DNA from: Melanocharis versteri
Taxonomy: Eukaryota > Chordata > Aves > Passeriformes > Melanocharitidae
Assembly: GCA_013397845.1 (NCBI GenBank)
Contig: VZTG01010637.1
Span: 207,796-271,795, forward strand
Length of the DNA: 64,000 nucleotides
Reading direction: 5' to 3'
Position numbers and translations under genes: made by a program. The notes below the pieces were generated by a model that was not told the origin of the DNA, ran no database searches, and saw nothing but the letters and a program-made list of their open reading frames with translations. Shown here piece after piece: positions 27,101 through 40,810 of the stretch (positions are counted from its first letter, which is position 1; the number at the start of each line of letters is the position of its first letter).

Positions 27101-30100
27101 CTTTTAAATTTTAATTTCTAAATCCCCAGTATACACAGCTGCACCCAGTAGATCTAAACCACAAGCCACATATTTTGGTTTGATAAGTTTCTGTGCAGTA
27201 ACAGACCAGCTTTTTAAATGTCATTGCAACATATATATTAATCCCTTTTATACTTCCACATAACTAACAGTAATAGATTTAGTCACCTTTCTGGCTGAGT
27301 TCTTGTTTTAGCTGCTTTTTGAATGTTAATTATTAACACTGACAAAGTGCACTTGCAGCTGTGCTGAACATTTCTTAGTGTAGCTGTGGCCTGGAAGGAA
27401 GGAAACCTCATTGGGACATTATGTAAGTGCAGTTACCATGAATATCACTTTGTTGCTTTGTGACCTCAGCAAAAATCAGTATGCAAAAGCATTGCAATTT
27501 AAATATTTTTAATTAGCTGCTATTGAGTTAAAGACTGTTATCTTTAATATGACCCACAAAAAAATCTAAACAGACTTTAAATTTAGGAGCTGATGAGCTT
27601 TCTGCTGCTTTCGGTCTCAATCTTCAAGACTGGCATTTCTAGTGCACCTCTCAGAGACTTGAAAAAGTGTCAGGAAAATATCCCACAGAATATCTACTTA
27701 CATAACCAATCCACAGTCTTCAAAAAAAGTTCAAGTAAACCAACCTGGCAAGCTCACCATGTTATAAACAGCTCTGCCTCTGCTTTGCATGTATTTGTGA
27801 CTGGAGGATGGAGAAACAAAGCAGCAGGAAGGAAAGAAAACAAATTGAGATGTTTAACTCAGAAAGGTTTTGCTTCAAGAAGTAAGTATGTGAAGGTATT
27901 GAAAAAGTGCTTTTCAAAGCAGACACTCAATCAAAACATTCAAATGGGACAATACTGTAGAATGTAACATGCAATTCTAATCAAGGTCCTATTGATTTAT
28001 GACCATCTTAAATATACTAAGAATTATACACCCTAATCTCTTGTCATCCCCCCAACCCAGAACGCACAGAGTGGGAGAGAATATAAAACAGGGTCCTTTT
28101 CTTGACTCTGAGGAAGGAGTACTTATGTAGTGAGGAACAAGCTGTAACTTCATAGAATGATGCAGCATTAGGTAAACACATCAAGTACATTAAGAAAAAG
28201 GAGGTTTGTCTTTGATATTTAACAAATACCTAAAGATCAGCTGTAAGCAAACATCGAAAAATCACATATAAGCAGAGAAATACAAAGTAAATTTTGTCTT
28301 GCACTGGTCTCATGTGTGAGTTTTGTTAGTGGTCCTCTTGTAAGATATTTTACTTATCCCCTTATTGCCCCCACAAACAGACTGTGCAGGTGCAAGGTGA
28401 GAGTGGAGTAGAACTCCAATAGCTTTACAGATAAAAATAAATGGTAGGTAGAATTCAAGTCAGAAGCCTTTCTTTCTTCATCAATTCTTACTCATGTTAT
28501 GATTCATTTTTCATGGAACCTACTATGTACACTGTATGTTTTGAAACACCAAATTCTCTCATTCCACAGAAATAGGAAACTGTAATGTGCACACAGAGAG
28601 TGAAGGGAGCAACATAAAGATCAGATTAGTGCATAACATTAAAAGTACAAATGGTAAAATACAATGTACATGAAAGCCCCGAGTAGTGCACAGTCACACG
28701 CAAAGGTACCTCCCACCTATCACACAGATCTTAATTTCACAGCATCCATCTCTGTGTTGCTACACCCCAGGGAACAGTGTTGGCATGGTAACTGCAGGCT
28801 CCATGTCTTTCTTTTTTTTCCTATTAGCAGTCATATGACCACTTGTTAGCTTCAGGATCAGGTACATTTAGACTGATAGCACTGCTTATTTGGAGAAAAA
28901 AGAGAAGAGAGGGTTTGTCTGAAAATATAACCAATCCTGCATGAGGAAAGAGCAGAAGAACAACTTTGACTGAAAAAAGAAAAACCAATAAAACCACAAA
29001 CCAAAAAAACCACAAAAGCCTCATAAGGAAAAGTCATACATGCCTATACTCCTTAAAACAGTGTCAAGAAAAAATATACATCAACAACTTTTTCAATCCG
29101 ACTAGAGTCATGTTAAGGACAGAATGGGCTAAATTTCATTTTCACTCTGATATCTTCATTACCAATTTCAGTAGAAAAGTAGAAGAATGGTCAGAATTGG
29201 AAAAAGTCTTTAAATAAATTACCTTAACAGTCATCATCTTATAGATCCAATTTTATACACAGGAAAAATGGCACTTTAAAATTCAAAACAAAGAAAAGAG
29301 TGCCTCATGCTTCCATTAATTTTATCACAGAAGAACAACTTGCAGACTAACGAAACACTAGTTATTAGAAGACTATCAGAAAAAAAGTTAAAGTCACAAT
29401 GCATGCAGCTTAACCTTATCTGTAAGCGTCTCCAGGATTGCCTCAATAACCAAGTGAATAATTTCCTATTAGTGTAGCCCTTTTCTACATTCCATTTGCA
29501 CAATATAGACTGACACGATGCAGTCAAAGGCACGTGGTGCATAACAAATAACTTATGAATTCATTAGACACTGCTTGTAGTGGACATGCTCTGGAGATGC
29601 CCAGGGGCTACAACAGATCCCATGACAAACACTGAGTGAATTGTCTTCTCAATCTAAAGGTTTATGCAACTTTCTCTTTTATATATGCAGGAGTTTACTC
29701 AGTGGTTAGGAAATGTTTATTTTTGAACAAAACAACACTCCAGGCATTACAGGCATCTATAGTATGTGGTGCCTCTCTGCACCACCATGTAGGAGTACTG
29801 TGATCTCTTCTTACAGAAACAAACAGAGACCACGAGTCTGATGCCTTCTGGAAGTTTCTGTGATTGTGAATTACATGTGCTGTCACACTGGTATCTCAGC
29901 TATGTGTTATCCTTTCGAAGTGTATCTCATTTGCCAGATGATGATGTAAGATATAGAGCAATAACAGATTATCTTTCTTTTTAAAAAGTCAAATCTATTT
30001 CAAAAGCACTCCATTTCTTTCAAACTGCAGTCTAGGCAACCATTAATCAAGCCTCAACTTCATTCTTTTCCAGTTTCTTAGAGCTTTCAGGAAAAAAAAT

Positions 30101-31185
30101 TTAAAAGCAATATAATTAACAGAAGTGCCTTGGCTGCTTGTAAGATCCCTCCCACGTCTCAGTTCTTCCACTTCACCTCCCCTAACATTAGATCTCTAAA
30201 ACCACTGCCCTTTATTGCTTCCCACCAACAAAGCTGACCTTTCACAAAAGCATTCAAAATGCTTTGGCCATCATCAGTGGGACTAGTGGATGTGGAAATC
30301 CTTCTACATTCATGTTCACATAACCTAACAATTGCTACCTGACAAAGAGAAGCCAGAAAGCCTTGTCACTCACAGTGCTATGTGCCTGATGTTTGCAGAA
30401 ATGACATTTCTAATGACTGCAGGTGTGAGAGGGGGTGATCTGGGCCTTTCATGTTATGCTGTTTCTGTTACTTTATCATTCAATTTTGTAGAATTCAAAG
30501 TGCAACCAATTTCAAGTCAATTCTACAGCAGAGCATCACAGAGACTGTCTATTAGAAAGGTAGACTTTAAATCAGGCAACTCTTTCCCTCTCAAAGAAAA
30601 TCCCTTTAATAAAAACAAGAAGGTAAAAGAGAGAGGAATTATCTATGTTTCAAAGAAATGTTTACAAGATGAAGAACTGAAGCAGCTTGGTGCATTTACA
30701 CTTTTACTATCGGGAAAAAAATGCAAACCTGCTTTGATTAGTACCTACAATCCCTACTTTTCTGGAGAACCTATTTCTCACTAGTAAAGGTTTTTGGCAG
30801 CATACTGATTAAGCAGGTATGGCCAAAAACCAATCAGGAACTCAAATAAGTATTTAAGAGCTTTTCCTCTTGATTGAACAATAGGTCACCTCCACTTCAC
30901 CTCCACCTGAGCTCAGTTCATCTTCGAGAGCCTCACTCTGCAGGGCTCTGCTGTTTCTTGTAGTGTGAGAATCCAGGCTTGGCAGCATGGGTTAACCAGG
31001 ATTTCTGGCTGACTGACACAGAGTTCTCTACAGCAGCTATACTGCAGCCTTGGAATGAACTTGCCATCTAAACATAACATTTCTTATATGGACGGTGAGA
31101 GTTAAAAAAAAATAGATTCTTTTCCCCCTAAAGTTGAAGTGTTACCACTTATTTCCATATTGTTCCCATTGGCCAGAAACACTGT

Positions 31186-31221
31186 TAAATTTTATTTTAT
31201 TAAATTTTATTTTATTAAATT
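31186..31221 (+). repeat. AT-only minisatellite, 15-bp unit
   Basis: The unit taaattttattttat occurs twice exactly (31186-31200 and 31201-31215) and is followed by a 6-nt partial third copy. Confidence 0.85.
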
Positions 31222-34200
31222 CATAGGATCACCTAGTTCCTTTTGTAACTTAGCATTTTTAATGATTCTCACACTCCTCTGTGTGAGAGAAAGAGGACAC
31301 CTTTAGAGCCCAAAATGGAAGTGCAAGATTAATTTCAAAACACCTAATAGTGAAAGGGCTGCTCATTTGCAACAATAATAACTTACTTCATTTTTAAGAT
31401 GAAACCACCATGAACAATTTTCAAACTGAATGCTAAAACAGCTAATATTTAAACAGCACCAAGATTACATAAAAGTAGATATACAAAATATACTGAATAG
31501 AAGACCTAGTTATGTCTGGAAGTTCTTATCCAAACTACTGTTAGACCAGATTGTCACCCTGAGATGTAACAGCAAATGACTGGACATAATTACATAATAC
31601 TACAAGCTATTTGTTCTGGGTCTTAAATGTAGATTTCTTTTCAAATACGTGCCAGTCATCACTGTCTAAATGATTATAACCAAAGTCATTCAATAGAACC
31701 CTTTACAACATGTTATTTCATAGCATGGCCTAATCATATGCTATATCAAAATAAGATTTGGTAAAGGCAGTACAGGAAATAAAGGAAATAAGATTACACT
31801 AATTCAGACACTGAATAAAGAATGGCATGACTGTCTTAATTCAGGCAATTTGAATTATTAATGAACTGTTTGCATCTCTAAAGATTTTGTAGAGACTTAT
31901 TCTATTTCCTCAACCATCTGGATCAGGAAATTGGAATCTCAGCTTCTGAAAGGTCAGGTGCAAGATACTGGAAAGGGCTGCTTTTGTCCAAAATTCACTC
32001 ACTGACTGAAACAGAATTCCCAGGAAGTCCATCCTCAAAAGTGGACAACAAAGTGCCCAATAGAGTGGGATACCGAGATAGCAAGGTAAACACATGGTTC
32101 CAAAATTACTCTCGAACACCGTTAGAAGGTGTTTTTATCATCGAAATATCACAGCAGGACAGCAACAGGTGCAATGGCAGTTTTGTATCTGAGTTTCTGT
32201 GTCTGTCATCTTTCATTACTTAACAGTCACAGCAAGAAGAGAAGCCCTATCTTCTCCTGCATTTGGTGTCTTCCCCTTTCTGCTCCAAAGAATATTTGCA
32301 GTGAAAGTTGATAGGCCATACCAGTTTAATCAGCCCATCAGCCACCTGGAGAACAGAGAGAGTAATTTTCACTCAGGAACAAATGCTGACTCTATTTGCT
32401 CATTCTTCACACTGGAGAATTCTAACACTTCACAGAATCATAGATGTGAAATCACTCAGAATATGTATAGTGATTTACATATAAGTAAACATCTAGACTT
32501 ACAGAAATAATCTAATTTGTTCTCTGTACCCAGCAAATTCTGCCTAAAGAACAGCAGTATATGTCAATGTCTAAAATTGACTGAGACTTCCCATGAGAAA
32601 TTTGTTATTACTGCCAACATGACTAAATGAAATCACCAGTCCTTTGCATTAGATATTTTATTGCTTTAATCTTGCTTAATTATATCTTTCATTAAGTCTG
32701 TTATTTATTATTTTTGACCTCTCTGCATGCCATTCTTTTGGAAATCTGACAGTCTTTTTACAGAGAGTTATTTAGACTTCAAAAATGCCCTCCTCCCTTC
32801 TAATATTGCTCTCCCCTTTTAAACTGAAACAAATATCCAAATCTCACTGTATTTTGGAATTACAATGAGAGAATTCCCTCCTAGCAAACCAACAAACATT
32901 ACATAGGTTTAGGTAAAGAATAAGAGGTGACCTTTCAGGGATTGCTGTTAAGATTTGTGCTCCTGAGCAGCAGTATTTTCATCACAGCGTATCAGATGCT
33001 ACTGGAAAAAACACAGGTAACTGCCATATACACTATACAGTGTGCTGTAAATAAGAAAAAGCAACAATGTTTGAAAAAAATCTAGCACCAAGCCTCAGAA
33101 TTTTCCATACAAAAGTTAATAAATATCCCCTGCATGTATGTCTCAGCAGTTGGTCAAACATCATATGCCTTGTAATCGTACAACCTTCAGAAGGGATGCA
33201 TATAAACAGAAAATGCTGTCCTTGATTTAGGCATACCAGTTGGTAAATATATATCAAATGTTCCACAAGACAGTACTACTACTGTCTGCAGTAAAAAAAG
33301 AGTAATAATCACTTTTTATGATGCTTTACAGTCAGGTGGCAAATGGTACATAAATAATTTCCCCACCCATATTGTAAAAAACTATTATAGCTGCAAGATC
33401 CTGCATATTCGAGCACTGCAGCTTCTAAAACTGTGCAAACAGAATCTTGCAAATAAGACAGTCAGAAGATAAAGGGGCAGATGGTATTAGCAGTCTAGCA
33501 TCACTGGGACTTACAGTAACCACTTCCTTAATAGAGATCTCTCACATCTCATCCAAGCTCACTGCACCTTTTAAGCATCTATTAAATGACAAAGCAATTC
33601 TCATTATGCTCTTGGCAAATCTTGCCCAACAAATCAAGTATAGTATTCCCTGTAGTAATCAAAAGTTATGTTTCCAAGCCTGGATTCACCAGCACATTTG
33701 TCATACATAATAGACACCTTAGTTTTTCCTGATGAGTGCAAGTCACCAAAGCCAAATAAATTGCATTACATTTGTTTTGTACTTCCAACTGCATCACTCA
33801 GCCCTGCCATTAATTTCTGCCACAACTGAGATGTTACACACTTCAGCATTTTCCAGGTACAATACCCTTAAAACAAGCACACAAAATAACAACAACAAAA
33901 AACCTCAACCAAAAAGTACATTTTTACCACCAGTATGCCTGCCTTGCTATGATTCACATGAGACATATTTACTATTCTATCATAAATTTCAGCAATGCCT
34001 GTTGAAGTGGAAACTTCAAGGGAAACACAGCAGATTTCTGCTGAAAAAGAATTGTGCATCAATGGCATTTTCAGAGTTGTACGTATTTACCTTTGCTAAG
34101 CAAAGCATGAGAAAAGTATGTGTCAAAGCATGGTCATTAAAGCTGCTTTTGGTAATCAGGTAATGAAAGGTTTTATTTTATATCAGTGCTTCATTCTTGA

Positions 34201-37200
34201 CATTTAGCTGAATGGTTTTGTTCTACCATCAGGTTCCACAAATCCTATTTGGAATTACTGAGCACCTCATGCACTGTCTGCAGTAATCAGGGCTTTACAA
34301 TCAATATTTCTGAAACAAAATATGCTCTAATCACTTTAGAAACTTCTTGCAAAAAAAGTGGCAAAAGCAAAACGAAACATACAACTGAGTTCTAAGTTCA
34401 ACAGTTACTACAAACACCTGTCAGAAACCCTCTACACAGTTCCAGACAATCCTGTGGAGAAGACTGGATAGTCTTACATGGTCATCATTTCAGTTGAATA
34501 AACGAACATATGGCACAAAAGCGATAAGACAAAACAATGAGTGCTTTTCATTGTGCTTTTTGTACTTTGTTCTGAATCAGCCAGACAGAAAGCCATATTC
34601 TCCGTATCAGTTTTCAGAGGCACTGACTGATTCAACATTTTGTATAGCACAGAAGAAAGTTAACTGCAGATGTGTCTTAATTCCACACGTATCTGAACAC
34701 ATTGACTTCCCAAAGGCTTAAAATCTTCATTTTTTACGATATTTATACCTCACAAATAACCAAAGGTTATTCAATATGCATATTCCTAAACAATGTTTAA
34801 TGTCAGAACCTTCAAGACTCTTTCTTTTTTTAAAAAAACCCCATCCATGGCTCTTTCCCATATTCAGCAGCCAGCTATGGATATTTCCATCACTGTGCTC
34901 AGCATCCTCCTCTCTCAGCAGCCAACTTCAGCACATCCTCTCATCCTACTGACAGATGATTACTGCAGTTTTGCAGAGAGATCCTGACTGCAGCCACATC
35001 CTGCTGTACTCATGGAGGGAGCCCCTGCAACTCCACGAATGCCAGCCACATTAGAAGACAGCACATTCCAAGACCTGTCAGGATCACATAGCCTTGACGT
35101 CCCTGGACTGGAGATCTGGCTCCTAAAAAAGTTTGCTCTGTTATTCTGTTAACATCAACAGGTATCATACAGATGAATATCCACACCAGGTCCTTGCACT
35201 TCTGATTTTAGCAATACCAGCATGCCAAAGGTAAGAATAGTTCTATTCATGGAAGAAAGATTATATATAAATGATTAGGAACACATAATAGTAATGTGAC
35301 TATTCATATAAGACTTCAAGGAAGAAAAAGCTTCTGCAATGCTCCTAACATAAATTTTTATCTTATAACTACACATCTCTGCTTCTGCAAGTCAATTTTC
35401 ATGCACCAATCTTTCTAGACTCAAGAGCTATAAACAGCTTTCTTGAAAAGAAAAAATGTCCTCCCAGCAGCCTACTTTTATCAAGATTACACAGCTACTT
35501 GGTGTAAACATTCCAGAACACATTCCATTATCAAATTCTTGGGAAGATTGGTAAAATAAAATAAAACCAAATGACTTTCCCAACCCCAATAGTTTAGGTT
35601 TCCTCACAAAACCATGAGTATGCTATTGGTCCCTGAAAATAACTTCTGTCTGAAGAGTATTGCAGCATGGAGAAACTAATGCTCCACAAAATATTTCTAA
35701 TGCAAAACTTCCAAATTTAATAGTAGACAAGAACTTAGCATAATTTCCCAATAACCATATTGCTTTCTAATTTTAAAAACCTATTTGGAAATCATTGTAC
35801 AGCAACCTTTTCTCCTCAGTGGGATTCAGCAACAGATTAGCAGCAGTTAAAAACCCGAGATTTGTACCCTGTGGTTAAGCAAGGAAAAAGCCATGCTGGT
35901 TGCTAATATTTTGGTCAAATCTGACTTTAAAGAAAATAGGAAACTTGGGACTACCAACCGTGATTTAAGTACTCTTCTACATGGGACAAATTCAACCTTT
36001 GCAATAATAGGACAAACTTTTGATGACAGGTTCTAGAACCATTCTAAGACTTTCTGCAGGGCAACAGTTGGACACACGAGAGTCCTGCTGCTCATCACTG
36101 CAGTCAGCTGTGAATTTGGTACACGTACAAGTGAATCCCATTTCCTGCTGACTTCTCTAGCAATTACATTTGGCTCTATGCAAGCAACACCTGCAAGTAC
36201 AATTTTAACATTTGGCTGTGAATATGGCTGAGCTGATTATTGATAACCCAAGCCCACAACGTCTGTGAACTTTTGAGAGATGAAAAGACCCCCGTATACA
36301 CAGACATTACGGTTTCCAAACACAAAAAATACTTTAAAATTGTGAGCCTATTGTGAAGATCTTTGGAAAACCTCAACAGCAAAATTATGAGCAAAACAAA
36401 CAGGAAGAAAAGAAATTAAGCCAAACTAGGACAAAAAAGGGAACAAGTACCCAGTACGGAATGAAGCAAGCTGTAGGAGAAATTAAATGCAAAAAAGTAA
36501 TTAAAAATTTGTAAAAAGACAGCATTTCCCAAAGAAAGCAAACACACCTATCCTTCCTCCCAAAAAACCCCACCCCACTGCAGATTTCAAAAGACAGCTT
36601 GCAATGAAAAAAGCACGAAGAAAGTGATTCAAGGAAGATAAGAGAATTCTCCCCTTGACAGGAGAGCTAAAACATGCACTGTAAAACCTGTGGGAAAGAG
36701 CAGATCTATTTAGACTCCCTCTTCAAGCCTTGCCATTCCTCCGACAGAACTGCTCGATTACATCCCCACAGCAATGTTTAGATTTGGGTTCTGTCTGTGG
36801 CTCTTGCTCACAGCCCTCTCAGATTTCCAGGGCTCATTTTTCCCCTCACCATCTCCCTGCCTTGCTAAACGTTCTTGCCGACTCAAATGGACAGGACAAA
36901 CTTTCATGGAGCCCTCACTGCCTCCTGCAGTTTTGTACAATTCTGGCCAAAATTATTAGTCTGTATAAGATCTAACTACTAGTAAATTGTCCACAATCAA
37001 AATTTAGACATGGTTCACTATTGCAGCAGACATTGATCTCACCTTTGTCACAGCTATACAGTCATCTGAAAACACATTTGGGTCTCGGTTTTAAAAGAAG
37101 TCTAAAATATGCAAGATTCTTTTCTGTGAACTCCTGAGAAAATCTCTGTATGGAATTATTTTCTCAGGACAGCCAAAGGTCTAAAATACAGAAACATTTC

Positions 37201-38292
37201 CTCAGAAGTAGAAAATTTTCAACTCTCTGCCTCTTCTATCTTAATTTGATTTCAAAGTCAGTAATTTTGAATAATTGTGTTTTGATTTTAGAACTTTTCT
37301 TCAGAAAATAACTGAAAAGAAAGAATTTTTAATGAAGGCCCTAAATATTTAATTTTGAAAATATAAAAGTATAATGTTTCATTAATTTTGGTTCAAAATT
37401 GTTTTTTCTTAAGGTGGGAGATAACCAGAAAAAAATCCTAATCATCAAATTATTTTGCTTTCAGTTAATCCATATTTTCTACATAACTCATGTATGTAAA
37501 AAATCATCAAGAAGGTCTATTTACTTTGTCTACAATATTCTCCAGCAGGAACTGGATTTAGGTGGGAAATGGTTACTGCTGCTTTTCTCAGCTGTGCAGA
37601 GGCTGGGAAGACACAGCTATAAAGCACCTGCTCATCATCAGCTGGTGAACAGTCAAACATTTGGACCAGCAGACTTAGTTTTAATTTATACTTCCCATGT
37701 GCAATCAGACATACAATTCCATTTTCATACTACATGGAACTAGTGACATTGCTACAAATGTATCCATACAGTTTGTTTTACTGCATACGAGTTCCCTGCA
37801 CATTAGATTTACTAAGCAATGACAAATTTCTGATCCCCAGCTAGGAAACATGGACAGAACTTGGGTGCTTGCAATTCTTCCTTTAACTATTAGCTAGGGC
37901 AGAAGTGCTAATCCATTTTTTTTCACATTATGAATAAAACAAAAGTAAAGTTTCCTCAGGAAAAAATACCCAGTTAACTCAGCCTGTTTCTTCATGCACT
38001 GTTACACAAGGCCTTGAAAAGGAGTGAAATAAACCTCGCCTAAATGGGATGTAAGATTGGGGTTTGATGTTTCATGCTTTCTTTCAGTCCTCTCGTTTCT
38101 GCATAAGACTATTGTTTCTTAACCAGAAATTAGATTTACATAACTCAAAGTTACTGAGGAATAACTTAACATCGTTTTGTTCAAATAGAAGTTAATACAA
38201 GAACCACAACAATCTAGTATTTCAAACATTTTTAGAACAGTCTTTGTGTAAAATATCTAAGTATATAACTTTTTCCTCCCTATAAGTCACAA

Positions 38293-38320
38293 GAAATTAG
38301 ATTTCCTAATATCTAATTTC
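38293..38320. repeat. Perfect inverted repeat (10-bp arms, 8-nt loop)
   Basis: The arms gaaattagat and atctaatttc are exact reverse complements around ttcctaat. The stem is AT-rich and could extrude only weakly. Confidence 0.85.
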
Positions 38321-40785
38321 AGAAGTAAAATTCTGAGGTGGATAGTAACAAATAATAATTATGTTGATAGAGAATCAGTAGCACATACAAGATTTTGCTG
38401 GTAGAGGAAAAAATTCAAAGGCTAAAGTTGCAGCAGAGGCAGAGTGGAGACATCTTCAAGTTTCTTGCTGCAGTTCTAAAGATTAAAATTTAAACAACCC
38501 AGAGTGAGAATGAGCAAACTTTTTATTCAAATATTTCTGGCTGTTCAAATTTAGTCTCCTGTTAAAGCTCTATTAAGAACCTTTCAGAAGCAAACAATGG
38601 GCTTTTCAAAAATGAGACAGCAAATCTCTAATAAAAAGAGCCACCTCTGAGTCAAACAAATGAAGATTATTAAACTTCTTTTTTAATAAATGAAAGCATG
38701 AAAGAATTTTTCGCCTTAAAAATGTAAGTATTCACACATAGCTATCAGTCAATAAATATCAACAGATTTAATGAAAAGCACTTATTAGTTTTCTATTTTA
38801 AATTGGTTCGTATGTGTCTGAAATAATCCAATTGTATATTTCGTAGTTAAAATAACAAAATGCCTTTGTATATAACTTTTTTAAGGTGACTGCCAATTTT
38901 GAGAAATGATTACATTTCACATATACAGAAAAGAGTTATAAAGTTACATAATGAAACAGCTTCTCCGTATAGGGAAGGTCCTTCCTGTTTGTATTAAGTC
39001 TGAACAAAACTTCCACCTAATACAGTAAAATAAGAGAACACACCAACCTTGGGCTCAGAAACTGCAGCTAAGGAACTGCTCCAGTGCAGCTACTACTTCA
39101 TCCTACTGGCTGGAAAACGACCAAGCTTCTGAGCCTTCCCAGCAGCATTTTAAAGCCAGAGGCAGAAGAGGAAAGAAAGAGCAAAGATTTAGAGCATCAG
39201 CCACCTAACAGGGACTTCAATTTTGGATTAATTTTTAGATTAAATACCTCCACGCATGCTGTCACTACAAGCTAAAAAGTTATCTCCAGGATGTATTAGC
39301 TGATCTTTTTTAGATTGAAAGGAACAGTGAACAACACAACTTCCATTAGTGTTGAGGGCCACAAGCACATCAGCTGCAGTTGTATCTCAGTCCTCAGACT
39401 GCTCCTTAGAAGGAACCACTGAAGAAAATGATGCCGTTTCTGCTCAGATTTAGTTCCACACTGGCTTCTAACCAATTACCAACCAGACAAACACAAGTTA
39501 GATATCTGGGGCCTATGAACAGTTTTCCCTGATTGTGACCCATTTTCCCCATTTGCCAGTTGCAATCCATGAGAACAGAATGTCATCCATGAAAGGGTCA
39601 CAAAAGTTGATTAAACAAATCACCACTTGGTCTGCAACACATTTATAAACCTGGGAAAATGGTAGGGAAGAATGAAGAGGGAACAAATATCCAAGTATTG
39701 GTCCTATTTTTGTAAAGAAAAGCCTTTGTGATTAGATTACAAAATAGCATAGGGATTTTTCTTTCAATACAGTAACAAGACTCACAACTAGTTTTTTTGT
39801 TACTTTTCTGTAGTCAGTAAGATCACTTTATATCAAGAAGGTGGAGACACCCTGCAATAAAAAATTATATCAGCAGGTATTCAGCATACACAGACATGCC
39901 TGTATAGCATGTGCTATATGATCACTGATACAAACTAAGCAAGAAACTGAAAAAATTTCAGCCTGAGTAACCAAACTTCTGACACTTCCCAGGTCCTTCA
40001 GCAGGATGTGTGCCAGACAGTAATATTAAGCTTTGTATACTCTAGGAGAAATTGTTCCACCCAAAAGAGATCTTCAAGTAAGACAGTATATTATACATAT
40101 GAAGCTAAGCAGTGGAAGATGTGCTATATTTTCCATGAACAAAACCTTAAATATCTTCTTTATTTGCAACTTCAAACATAGTTTTCTATATGCAATTAAT
40201 TTTTAACTGTAGATCTTTTTTCCTACTCTTAGAAACATTAATACTAAAATCACTGTCTTTAGCATGCAAAAATGTCCTCAATTCCCCACTCAGTCTCTTT
40301 GAATTCTAATATATATAAAAATTAATGAAAAAAAAAAACATGTCTAGAATGCAAATTCTGAAATAAAGTAATTTTGAACAAAACTTTGTATTTAACTGCA
40401 CTCTCCCAGGTCTAAGTGTAGCAGGTGAAATTTGCCTATAACTAGAAATGAAGAGAGTGAACACAGTCTGGAACCACAGATCCCATCCTCTCCCAGCAGC
40501 ATTTTCTGATGCAACTCACAGAAGGGTTGAAGTCAAGTTGCAAGCACAGGGCAGAAGAAGCACAACTTCTGCAATGGAGGCATTCCTGTGCCTACAGTTC
40601 CCTTTTGTTACTGTAATTTTGTGGATCTTTTATGAGGCCATGCCCCTCCCACAGTCAAGCAATGGAAGTGTATTAGTTGAAGTATCAATTGAATATGCAA
40701 TTAAGAGTCACACGAAAATGGTTCCTGTATATCCTCAAGTTAATTCCCTTTAGTTCAGCAAGACCAAGTTCTGCACCAGCTTGCA

Positions 40786-40810
40786 TATTACTATTATTAT
40801 TACTACTTAT
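40786..40810 (+). repeat. (TAT/TAC)n triplet microsatellite
   Basis: An imperfect run of TAT, TAC and ACT triplets (attactattattattac core), of the same type as those at 15987-16018 and 56442-56465. Confidence 0.8.

Larger units (their letters stand above)
21070..38285 (-). other. Probable SMPD3 5' intron, third part
   Basis: AT-rich non-coding DNA. It holds a 17-nt T run at 24115-24131 and a 15-bp AT-only tandem repeat at 31186-31221. Open frames of 100-167 codons occur (23666-24169 minus, 27593-27967 plus, 30332-30784 plus, 33732-34163 plus), but none shows a domain, a signal peptide in good context or a consistent pair of splice sites. Confidence 0.6.

Noticed and set aside
30332..30784. 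150-codon plus-strand open frame
   Set aside because: No family features, no supporting splice or promoter signal.
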